The notes under the pieces: model-generated
Database searches by the model: none
What the model was told of the DNA's origin: nothing
What the model saw: only the letters and a program-made list of their open reading frames with translations
Shown: positions 12,951-22,024 of the stretch, one piece after another
How the letters are laid out: every line of letters begins with the position of its first letter
Numbering within the stretch: position 1 is the first letter of the stretch
Made by a program: the position numbers and the translations under genes
Source of the DNA: Epiperipatus broadwayi
Taxonomy: Eukaryota; Onychophora; Udeonychophora; Euonychophora; Peripatidae
Direction: 5' to 3'
Length of the DNA: 64,000 nt
NCBI GenBank assembly: GCA_028023455.1
Contig: JAQFVV010012396.1
Coordinates: forward strand, 5,866,085-5,930,084

Positions 12951-15255
12951 TTACTTAAAAAATTTTGATCTTTACTTAAGAAAATATTTTTACAATTTAA
13001 AATTGCATTTTACAATATGTTTATTTATCTAAATTTTATATTAGAATTGTAGTATAAGTCAAAAATCAAGTTCAAATTTTAAAAATAATTTTAAAAAATT
13101 AAAATGTTTTGTTGTAAATAGGATTCATTGTTATAAAGACATCATTAAATGCTTACGAATAATAATAAAAATACTTTTCAAAAGCAAAAATATTTATTAA
13201 AAATACATTGTAAATATTAAAAAATAAAATGATTAACTTAATATTTGAATGTTTATATTATTTATAGCATCTTGTAAAGCACCAGAGAACAGCAAATGTT
13301 TCAGAATAACCTTTACTTAGTGCGCAGAAGTTTTTTTTTTGGTTATCAAAAATCAAATATTTAATTATATAATACTTACGTACAAAACTTAAATAAACAT
13401 AAGAATAAGTAATATTTAAAAATAAATAAGTATTATTTAAAAGTATTTTATTCTTACATAAGTAAATGATGAATATATATATATAGAGAGAGAGAAGTTA
13501 ATAATCTAAATTAATATTTACCATATACATGTAAACAAGAATACAAAGCTATTTCTATAAAAGTTTGTCAGGTGGTTTTTGCTTAATTACCCACTTTCAA
13601 GGGCACATTATTTGTCTTTTTCTCTCAAAATTATTGTATCGCAAATGTGTTACTTGTTAATTTTAAAAAATATTGGAGATCATTTACTTTTTCACACATG
13701 ATTATGTGTATCAGTTATATAAGATGTAGTGGATAGTTGTAGAGAGCTTAAAAGTCTGAGTTCAAATTCCTTCTATTGTTTTATAATATAAAAAATATCA
13801 ATAATTGAACTGCTTTTAATGTGATTCACATGAAAATATTTTTAAATGAAGTCACAAAGTCTTTAAGTATGGAGATGTTTATCCTTAAGATTTGTTCAAA
13901 CAAATTTTTTCAAATCTTTGTGATGAATTTGAAAAAACTGATAGTTGTTTTTCAGGTTTCACTACTAGGATTAAAAATAAATTGTGGGCTCAATCTTTGC
14001 ATAGGTATGACATTTATTTTATTAGAAGTGAAGACCATATTATATTAAATACTATTTTTACTTATACCATTAATTCATGTATTGCCATCAATTCAGATCA
14101 ACTTATAACCTTTACACTCTAGATAATGGATAGTTAAACATCCATTTACTGACCACTAGTGAATTGCTGTCTTGGCTGGCTATGAATTAGCTACCTGACA
14201 AAAATATTAATTCTGTTTATACTCATCATAATGTGGTTAACACCTGTGACATAAAAATGGACATTTTCCACTACTTGCATATCCTAAGTTTTTCTCAAAT
14301 TTACTTAAACAATATTACAAAAGTTAAAACTGATTCTGTTTATCAATGATACAGTTTGAAAACATAAAATGATTAAAACAGAAAATACCTGGTAGAGCAT
14401 TTTAAAAACTAAAGAATTTTCTTGGAGAAATCAATCCTTAGAAGTTCCAGCATTTTTGTTGAAGGATGCTGGTAAAATTATTGATCAATTGGCCAATGTG
14501 TTTGGTGTACTGGTGGAATGTTCACCATGGATCATAAAGTGTTGGATCAAGCCCAATCCTGTCAATACAAGGCCTTGAATTTCTTATGAACTTCTAAGTA
14601 ATAAAATCATTCAATTATTTTTTTATGGATTAATTTACTGGGATTTTTTTTAATACAAATAAATTTTACTTGCTTTCACAAAAGATTGTTAACACTTATT
14701 CCTGTGATGGTTTCTGGCTTTGTTTTTAAAGCTGTGCCTAATTTTAATATTATTCATTATATCATTCACCACTATCTGTTTACAAAAAAAAAAGGAGTGT
14801 TCAATTATAAAAATCTGGGTCCTATGAAAGTCTGAGTTCAACCTCCTATATATTACATATAGAGGTGCAGGTATGAAAAAGCCTGTACTATAGAAAAAAT
14901 TCATATTTCAAAATTAAATTTTATTTTTTTAATGATTGCTTATTTCTGAAGATTTGTGTTCACAAGATCAAGATTTTAAATGAATATTATCACGAAATAT
15001 AGGAATGCCATATGCCTATTTTTTTTTAACAAAAATTGTAGATTTTTTTGAAAAATTATTATAAAAATCTATAATCATAATCTTCTACAATAGTAAAAAG
15101 AAAATAAGAATAATACTATAAAGAAAACCACATTACACACATATAAACTGTATCCATTTTTTTTTATTCTAAAATTTAAAAAAAAAATGTGTTTAATATA
15201 TGGGCAAAAATATATAATTCAATGAATTTAATGACTTTTAATACTGTTGTAAAAC
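12951..15255. other. AT-rich DNA with small repeat fragments
   Basis: Fragments of the H1 terminal sequence (AGTCTGAGTTCAA followed by CCTTCTAT or CCTCCTATAT) occur near 13755 and 14830. The overlapping open frames at 13821-14122 have no motif I recognise and are interrupted downstream; the patch 13820-14590 is slightly richer in complex sequence and could be a decayed transposon. Confidence 0.4.
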
Positions 15256-15359
15256 TTTAAAGATGCAATATAGGGTATATGAGCACAGACTTTCACATGA
15301 CCCACCACTCTCCACTCTATCTAATAACACTGATACACTCAAGCACATATATGCTGAAA

Positions 15360-15429
15360 AGATAAATAATCACCAATATACGTATTTCATGCTAAACCAG
15401 CAATCATCAGTTGGTCCAGATTATCATCT
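15360..15429 (-). ncRNA. Type I hammerhead ribozyme, H1 copy b
   Basis: On the minus strand the core CUGAUGA is followed by a UGCU/AGCA stem II with a GGUUU loop, GAAA, stem III UAC/GUA with no loop, and the AUA cleavage triplet. Stem I pairs ACCAA with UUGGU and, beyond a UGG bulge, GAUAAUC with GAUUAUU. All conserved core bases are present. Confidence 0.87.
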
Positions 15430-15835
15430 CCCACACATATATATACTATAAGTGCTCAGATATATATTAAGATAAACAATCTTCATACTTTAATGGACTG
15501 GCTCCAATCTACTACACACTCCAACTCTTCAACTGTCCTTTCAATTGAAAAATCTGATGATGGAATGCTCGAAGGCCACCCTAAGGCCAAGATTCTTGTC
15601 ACACCCATGTTGACCCAAGGTCAATCTGAACCCCACATGTACAGGACATAATCCATTAAATACATATGCAAGGATGGGCAGACATCTCTACAATGTAATA
15701 ACTGAAACACAGGCTTAATATATACCATGTATCTATATATGTAATATAGGGTATATGAACACAGACTTTCACATGACCCACCACTCTCCACTCTATCTAA
15801 TAACACTGATACACTCAAGCACATATATGCTGAAA

Positions 15836-15905
15836 AGATAAATAATCACCAATATACGTATTTCACGCTAAACCAGCAATCATCAGTTGGTCCAGATTAT
15901 TATCT
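15836..15905 (-). ncRNA. Type I hammerhead ribozyme, H1 copy c
   Basis: This is the same architecture as copy b. Stem II reads UGCU/AGCG, so one A-U pair has become U-G and pairing is kept; outer stem I AUAAUC/GAUUAU is also retained. The core and cleavage triplet are intact. Confidence 0.85.
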
Positions 15906-16060
15906 CCCACGCATATATATACTATAAGTGCTCAGATATATATTAAGATAAACAATCTTCATACTTTAATGGACTGGCTCCAATCTACTACACACTCCAA
16001 CTCTTCAACCGTCCATCCAATTGAAAATCTGAGCACTTATAGTATATATATATGTGTGGG

Positions 16061-16130
16061 AGATGATAATCTGGACCAACTGATGATTGCTGGTTTAGCA
16101 TGAAATACGTATATTGGTGATTATTTATCT
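16061..16130 (+). ncRNA. Type I hammerhead ribozyme, H1 copy d
   Basis: The core CUGAUGA lies at 16080-16086, stem II around 16087-16101 and GAAA at 16102-16105. Stem III UAC/GUA at 16106-16111 has no loop, so a monomer would fold poorly; natural hammerheads with such stems act well as dimers. Cleavage is predicted between 16113 and 16114. Stem I pairs 16075-16079 (ACCAA) with 16114-16118 (UUGGU), then GAUAAUC (16064-16070) with GAUUAUU beyond the bulge. Confidence 0.88.
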
Positions 16131-16535
16131 TTTCAGCATATATGTGCTTGAGTGTATCAGTGTTATTAGATAGAGTGGAGAGTGGTGGGTCATGTGAAAG
16201 TCTGTGTTCATATACCCTATATTACATATATAGACATATGGTATATATTAAGCCTGTGTTTCAGTTATTTAAAGATGCAGTAATTTCTGAGTGATAATAA
16301 AAATATAAAATATATCATTGCCTATTTATCGTATTAGGTTGTAAAACTCAATAAAATAAATTTAGTTACAAAAAATTCTATTACTCTTATTAAAGCTAAG
16401 CTTGCAGCTAAAAACTTATTTCAAAATTATTGGTATTTGAATGCAACACACTATTTTCCAAATCTGATGACTTATAAATAAAAATTGAAGATGATTGTGC
16501 TGAAAATTTTACATAATCATTTATTATAATAATAG

Positions 16536-16601
16536 CTGTAGTTTACTCCACTGCACATGCGCTTTACAGATCGAATGCATGTGCAGTGAAGTAAGCTACA
16601 G
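16536..16601. repeat. Short hairpin related to F3 ends
   Basis: The left half CTGTAGTTTACTCCACTGCA and the right half TGCAGTGAAGTAAGCTACAG are reverse complements with two mismatches around a loop of about 16 bases. The flank to 16645 (TTATAATTTATAAA...ACATCATGCTATATA) resembles the start of the F3 copy at position 1. It is probably an F3-related fragment. Confidence 0.5.
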
Positions 16602-17133
16602 TTATAATTTATAAAAAAAACATCATGCTATATACATTAAATATTTATAATCATTTATTGTATTGTGGTGATATTGGCTTGGGAACCTCCTTTTTTTTTT
16701 AAAGTTTCAATTCATAACATGATCTCCTGAAATGCAATAGAGATATAGGTAAACATGTGAGAAGAAATGTTATAGGATGAAATTGAATGGAAGCCCAAAT
16801 TTAAAAAATCTTATCAAATTTCTAATCTGCTAACTCATTCAAAAATTATTGATTTTATTTCTAACATCATATTTTCGAAACATAATTTTAAGGCAACAAT
16901 CACAATTTTTTCAAAGCAAATAAATCATTTGCAAATTATTGAACATGATGATTTAGACTTCCATTTACAAAGTTAAACTCTATACTGATATGTTAGCAAC
17001 TCTCTACTATTCCCATTTTCTCAATCAGCATTCATTAGTTATAATGGTGATTGCTAAGATTTATTTATTTAGTTTTCTTAATAAATATTTTTTACATATG
17101 GTTTTATTTAACTTATTATTTTTGGTTAAACAG
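16602..17133. other. AT-rich DNA, nothing recognised
   Basis: Apart from the F3-like flank at its left edge I see no feature. Confidence 0.4.
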
Positions 17134-17290
17134 TACCAAACTCCCCACATACATTATACCACCCAGTGGAAGCCATAGTAATCAATGGTTTCTAGAACAT
17201 TTATGCAAAAAATCCTTATCTAATGCCTTCTAGCATCCATTGATTACTCTGGCTTGCACTAGGTGGCACTGTTGTATGAAGAGTGTGCTA
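17134..17290. mobile_element. H2-family hairpin, internally deleted
   Basis: The left arm (about 17134-17221) runs from CCAAACTCCCCACATACA through TAATCAATGGTTTCTAGAAC to ATCCTTATCTAA, and the right arm (about 17224-17290) carries GCCTTCTAGCATCCATTGAT and GGTGGCACTGTTGTATG. They pair with each other and match the 2.1 and 21-22 kb elements, but the ribozyme loop is gone and the arms are unequal. Confidence 0.6.
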
Positions 17291-18260
17291 CAGCCTTAAC
17301 AACTTGCATACGCATAGAAAATGGTGATTATATAATTTTTTTGTCTGTCTGTAAAATCTCATAACTTAATTTTCATCCATTTCCCAATTTATATGTAATT
17401 GTATTATTTTATTTTTTTTTAAATTTTCATATTTAATTCAAATGGAAAATTATTTAGTTAAGTCAATAAACTATTCATTACTTTGTTTGTTGGCTAGATA
17501 TTAAATGCTAAAATTATAAAGTGGTAGTTTCAGAAAGGAATTCTCTTAAGAAGAATGTATTATGGATTAAAGTAAATGTATTTTCAGGTTCTCTAAAAAG
17601 ATGAATCATAACTAATTTTCTACAATAATTTTATTAATAATGACTTCATTAAAAAGCAATGTGGCATTTTCTATTTGACGCAATAATAAATTTTATAAAT
17701 CAATACAAAAGAAATCAGTTTAGCCTTTTTAAAATTATATATATATATGAATATTAATGTCTGAGTGTGTAAAATAATGCACAGGTTATTTTCATGTATC
17801 ACTTCATATTCTGCCGGAGCCATGAACATGAGGATATGCTCAATCACATACACTGTTCTGAGTCTGCTGCAATATCTTCAAATATATTTATCTATTCAAT
17901 AGAAAGGTTAACTCTGTCAATGACACCAGTGATAGCTGCTTGCTCTCTCACCCATATATTTTGTTTTCAATTTTTTATAAATCTAAAAGCCCATAATAAT
18001 ATTTGATAAATTAACACTTCATTAATATTTTCATTATTACTAAGTGTTTTATCATTTACCCCCAAAATATGGCCCATTAATTTCTGTATATAAAGATAAA
18101 TCAATGAAATCTTGTTTTATGAGAGCTGATCCAAAAATAACTGGACTCATTCTCTGGTTTGCATGCCTACTGTAGTATATGCTTCTGCTGTTACATACTT
18201 CTTGCAGGAACTTTTCTGCATCAATTTAGAAAATGACATACCATGTGAAATCATGGGGCA
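17291..18260. other. AT-rich DNA, possible old transposon end
   Basis: No gene was recognised. The stretch at 18120-18260 (GAGCTGATCCAAAAATAACTG and following) is more complex than its surroundings and may be a decayed transposon, but I cannot name it. Confidence 0.35.
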
Positions 18261-18654
18261 ACACTCTCAAAAGGCATGTGCTCAATTAGCTTGAAAGGCT
18301 GATATTTGAATGTAATATAATTGTAAACATGGGGCTAGATAAAATAATTGCTTATTTACTCATACTTAAGTTTCAGTAAAAATGACGTTTAGTAAATTCT
18401 AAGCAATTTCACCGACGTCATTCAGTCAAAAAACATCGTAAATAGTAATTTAAAGTGAGACTTCTACTCACACTCTCCTCAACAGTTCTTCAGATTTGCT
18501 CATATAAAAGAATTTGAGTTGTAGGAATAAGAGGATCCTTTTCATTCCTGCATAAATACTATATCTTGGATTGAAGAGAAAAGTATTCATTTATTTAACA
18601 CTCTCAAAAGGCATGTGCTCAATTAGCTTGAAAGGCTGATATTTGAATGTAATA
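18261..18654. repeat. F3 family, more than one tandem unit
   Basis: An identical 57-bp block stands at 18261-18317 and 18598-18654, a period of 337 bp. That block is itself internal F3 sequence, since its diverged relative in the 35 kb copy continues without a break, so the insertion contains about 1.17 units, as expected from a circular or multimeric template. The stem-loop at about 18380-18423 (outer stem AATGACGT with ACGTCATT, inner stem with a bulged base) is conserved with copy 1 while its surroundings diverge. Confidence 0.6.
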
Positions 18655-21161
18655 AAATGCATTTTGTATATTTGGTGATTTTGAAAAGTTTGAACAAAGT
18701 GAAAATCTACTTTCATTTACAGAAAAAGGCAGGCAAAACAGTTGTAATGCTTGAAACCGATTACAAACAAGCTGATCTCATAAAAACACAATTTTATGAG
18801 TGATTTAATTGAAGTGTTAAATTCACCACACCCCTAAAAAGCATAGCAAGTCAAGTTCAAAGTCAAAACACTGATTTTTTTTTTACGCAAACAGCATTTT
18901 TCTCTCATATTTAATTTGTAATGGTTTGCCATTTTATCTACTTTACGTGATGCAGTAAAATGTAAACATCCTATTTTATGGCAAAGAGAAGAGTACAATC
19001 TTCACCCTGACAAAGTGTCATCACAAAACATCATTTTAATTAAATTCAGCATGACCCAGCTTATCTATCAGCCATACTTGTTTGATCTTGCTTTGTGAGA
19101 TTTTTTTTAATAACTCAAATGAAAAAATATCCTTTTTTTGCGGACTTAGAAGTAGTGGGGGAAAATATATACAGGCGTTAAAAGGCATCACATTGCAAGT
19201 GTTTCTGGACTATTTTGAAAAATAAAAAACATGTTTATATTGGTGTATTGCATCAAATGGATAGTAATTCAAAAGAGATTAATTAAAAAATAATAATTTT
19301 ATATTATAAAATTCCAGTTACTTTTGGGTACTCTAGCACATTCATCATTCCTTCCTATATTTCAACCATATTGTATGGTTATTTTTAAGGATTATTCCTT
19401 TATCTTAAATTTTTTGCATAATTTAGAAGTTAAAAAGTTGAAAACAAATATAAAAGAATAATCCTTGAAAATGATCATACAAAATTGTCGATATGTAGGA
19501 AGAAATAGTGAATGAATATAATGAAATTAAAATTGTCATAAAAAATAAAATAAGATTTTTTAAAAAGTATGCAATTAGTTTATTTTTTATATAGAGAATA
19601 AATAAAATTGTTTAAGTATTTTCATTCAATGTTATCTATTAAATTTTAACAAGATATTGTTATTTAAAAAAAGGAAAATTGTTTTACGATTCTCACAGAA
19701 ACTGTTGTATGTGACTTTTATTTAGGTCAAAATATATAAAAATAATTCACACATTATATAAATTACTTCAAATATTTTAAGTATCATAATCGATTTGATA
19801 TTAATATTTTGAAAAATAAAATGGTTTTATTTACGAGATAAAAAATGAATTTAGTTTTTTTTTTTTTTTAAAAAAAGAAAGAAAGAAAATATTTCAATAA
19901 ATTCTTCAGCGTTTTTTAATCTAATAATTAAATTTTTTGTGTGTTTTGTTTTTTAAGTAAAAAGCAATAATTAAATTCTTTTATATAATTATTTTTTTAT
20001 ATATTTAATCAAAATTATAATAAGCTTAAACAGAGGCTGCAGGGCTTGCCATTAGTAAAGAAAGACAGGTAGGTGTCTTGCACAAAAAAAGGGATAAAAT
20101 TTCTATGAAATTCTAATTTTTTTGATTGACGCGTAAAGAAAATTTAGTTTTGAAAATGACATGCAGTTCTAAATAATAACCTAATTAAGTTAAAAGTAAT
20201 TGTTTGTTTACAACAAAAAAAATCAATGAAAAATTTTCCAATATCTTCTATATAGTTTGAGAAATGACACATTACAATGGCATTTCGCTTACGGTAATTC
20301 TTTTAAATAATATTTAAAATATTAACAGGTGGAGTTTGTCAGCTGTTTTTTCTTTAAAAAAAAAAACGAATATTTATAACTGCTCGCGCCATCCTGTGAG
20401 ATTAACATTAACTAATTTAAAAATTTTAAATATATTCCAAAAAATATGACAACAATAATGCAGATATTCAAAAGATTTTAGAACTATTTTAAATGTCAGT
20501 GTTTTGTTGTTGTTTTTTAAATGCCATGCCTTCTTTTAGAAAATGAACTGGTGTAAAATAACAATTCAAATATATTGAGAAAAAGATTGAACTTCATAAT
20601 GTATCATAGATTCAATGAGAGAGGAGGAAGGGGCAATAAGGTAAAGTTTCTTTTGTAGAAATAAATTAGTATATGTAATATAATGAAGATTTTTATGTTT
20701 TTGAAAAAAAATATTTTAATTAATTCCCATAAAAAAAATTATGTACTCTTTTAAAGCATTAGATTTATTATAATTTACAAAATTTGGGAAAAAATATTAT
20801 ACAATCCCATTTTAATCTACGTTAATAGCAAAAATGAAAATGATAAATGTCTTTATTCAATAAAGGACTTATATTTAATAAACATATTATTCAAAAAGAA
20901 AATCTTTTACAAATTATGCAAGGTTCCTCTTGAACCCTGCTGTTTTTTTTTTATATCAGTTCTAGATTCTTTAATGTTAATATCAGGGAGGGGTCTAGGG
21001 AATGTAGTTATTATATGATCATAGACAATTTAAGACTGGTCGTTAGCAATCGAAAAGACAACAACCCTATCTATATAATATAATACTAATGCCAATCACA
21101 CTGAATCTTATATATATATCAATCTTCTCACAGATAGAAGTACTTTTTTTATTAGTTTCAG
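18655..21161. other. AT-rich DNA, possible decayed element at its left side
   Basis: The interval 18660-19100 has higher-complexity sequence without an intact frame and may be a worn transposon. The remainder is homopolymer-rich DNA without a supported feature. Confidence 0.4.
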
Positions 21162-21328
21162 CAACAATATAATGTTAAACCACTAAACATCACATGATCA
21201 CCATCTCCATATTAGCACATAATTGTTGTAAACAAAGGCAAAACTCTCCATACAGTAGTGCCACCCTGTGCCAAACAGAGTAATCAGATGCCAGAAGGCT
21301 TGTGCATAAAATCCCTATCTAGCGCCTA

Positions 21329-21395
21329 CTCATCCAATATCCCCAGACTAGTTTCTGGCTTGTGGCCATTATCAGTGAGGAGCCTTGGATCTGAG
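21329..21395 (-). ncRNA. Hammerhead ribozyme, H2 copy b (core mutation)
   Basis: On the minus strand: stem I AUCCAA-GGC-UCCUCA, core CUGAUAA, stem II UGGC-CACAA-GCCA, GAAA, stem III CU/AG, cleavage triplet GUC, and return strand UGGGGA-UA-UUGGAU. The core G that acts in catalysis (position 8) has become A, so this copy is predicted inactive, while the GUC site is the canonical one. Confidence 0.78.
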
Positions 21396-21841
21396 AGCAC
21401 TGCACCTAGATCTTAGGATCTAATGCAAGCCTCCAGCAGCCACCTTTTAACTCTACTTTACTACAAAATTATGAGAATGAAATTGAAAACAATAATATTT
21501 TCAATCTAAGCTCAATAGCCTATATAGTCATATGGGTCTGAACTCAATTCAGCACCCATACATTTTGATGTCTTTGGCTCTTAAACAACCATAGCCACCA
21601 CTATCCTATTAGGCAGGATTGGTGTTAAATCACTAAACATCACATGATCACCATCTCTATACTAGCACATAATTGTTGTAAACAAAGGCAAAACTCTCCA
21701 TATAGTAGTGCCACCCTGTGCCAAACAGAGCTTAGATTGAAAATATGTTTTCCATTTCATTCTCATAGTTTTATAGTAAAGTAGAGTTAAAAGGTGGCTG
21801 CTGGAGAGTTGCATTAGATCCTAAGATCTAGGTGCAGTGCT

Positions 21842-21908
21842 CTCAGATCCAAGGCTCCTCACTGATGATGGCCACAAGCCAGAAACTAGTTTGGGGATAT
21901 TGGATGAG
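21842..21908 (+). ncRNA. Type I hammerhead ribozyme, H2 copy c (intact core)
   Basis: The core CUGAUGA is at 21862-21868, stem II UGGC/GCCA with loop CACAA at 21869-21881, and GAAA at 21882-21885. Stem III is only CU/AG (21886-21889) and the cleavage triplet is GUU, predicted to cut between 21891 and 21892. Stem I pairs UCCUCA (21856-21861) with UGGGGA (21892-21897) and, beyond a GGC/UA internal loop, AUCCAA (21847-21852) with UUGGAU (21900-21905). The two-bp stem III suggests activity as a dimer. It shares no sequence with H1 outside the core. Confidence 0.86.
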
Positions 21909-22024
21909 TAAGTGCTAGATAGGGATTTTATGCACAAGCCTTCTGGCATCCATTGATTACTCTGTTTGGCACAGAGTGGCACTACTGTATGGAGAGTTTT
22001 GTCTTTGCTTACAACAATATAATG

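Larger units (their letters stand above)
15256..16279. mobile_element. H1-family element with three hammerheads and 12-bp target duplication
   Basis: The 12-mer TTTAAAGATGCA at 15256-15267 and 16268-16279 bounds a unit of about 1000 bp. Inside are one diverged unit (15268-15735), a second forward unit (15740-16030) and an inverted unit (about 16031-16255) that forms a hairpin with the second. All begin or end with GGGTATATGAACACAGACTTTC or its complement. Each unit carries one hammerhead: two on the minus strand, one on the plus strand. There is no protein-coding capacity, so the element must rely on enzymes supplied in trans; the tandem-plus-inverted layout recalls pseudo-LTRs of Penelope-like elements (inference). 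Confidence 0.8.
21162..22024. mobile_element. H2-family element with two hammerheads and 13-bp target duplication
   Basis: The 13-mer CAACAATATAATG occurs at 21162-21174 and 22012-22024. Inverted arms run about 21240-21500 and 21740-22005. A direct repeat of the outer arm (CACTAAACATCACATGATCACC through GTGCCAAACAGAG) occurs at about 21178-21290 and 21637-21730, giving one direct and one inverted pair of ends. One hammerhead lies in each arm, facing in opposite directions. No coding capacity is seen, and the open frame at 21821-22036 is arm sequence. The layout parallels composite pseudo-LTR arrangements of Penelope-like elements. Confidence 0.8.

Noticed and set aside
13821-14122. Two overlapping open frames of about 75 codons
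   Set aside because: Neither shows a motif I can name and downstream sequence is full of stops; at most a decayed transposon.
15263-15824. Open frames of 62 and 67 codons on either strand
   Set aside because: They are translations of the H1 element and its inverted copy.
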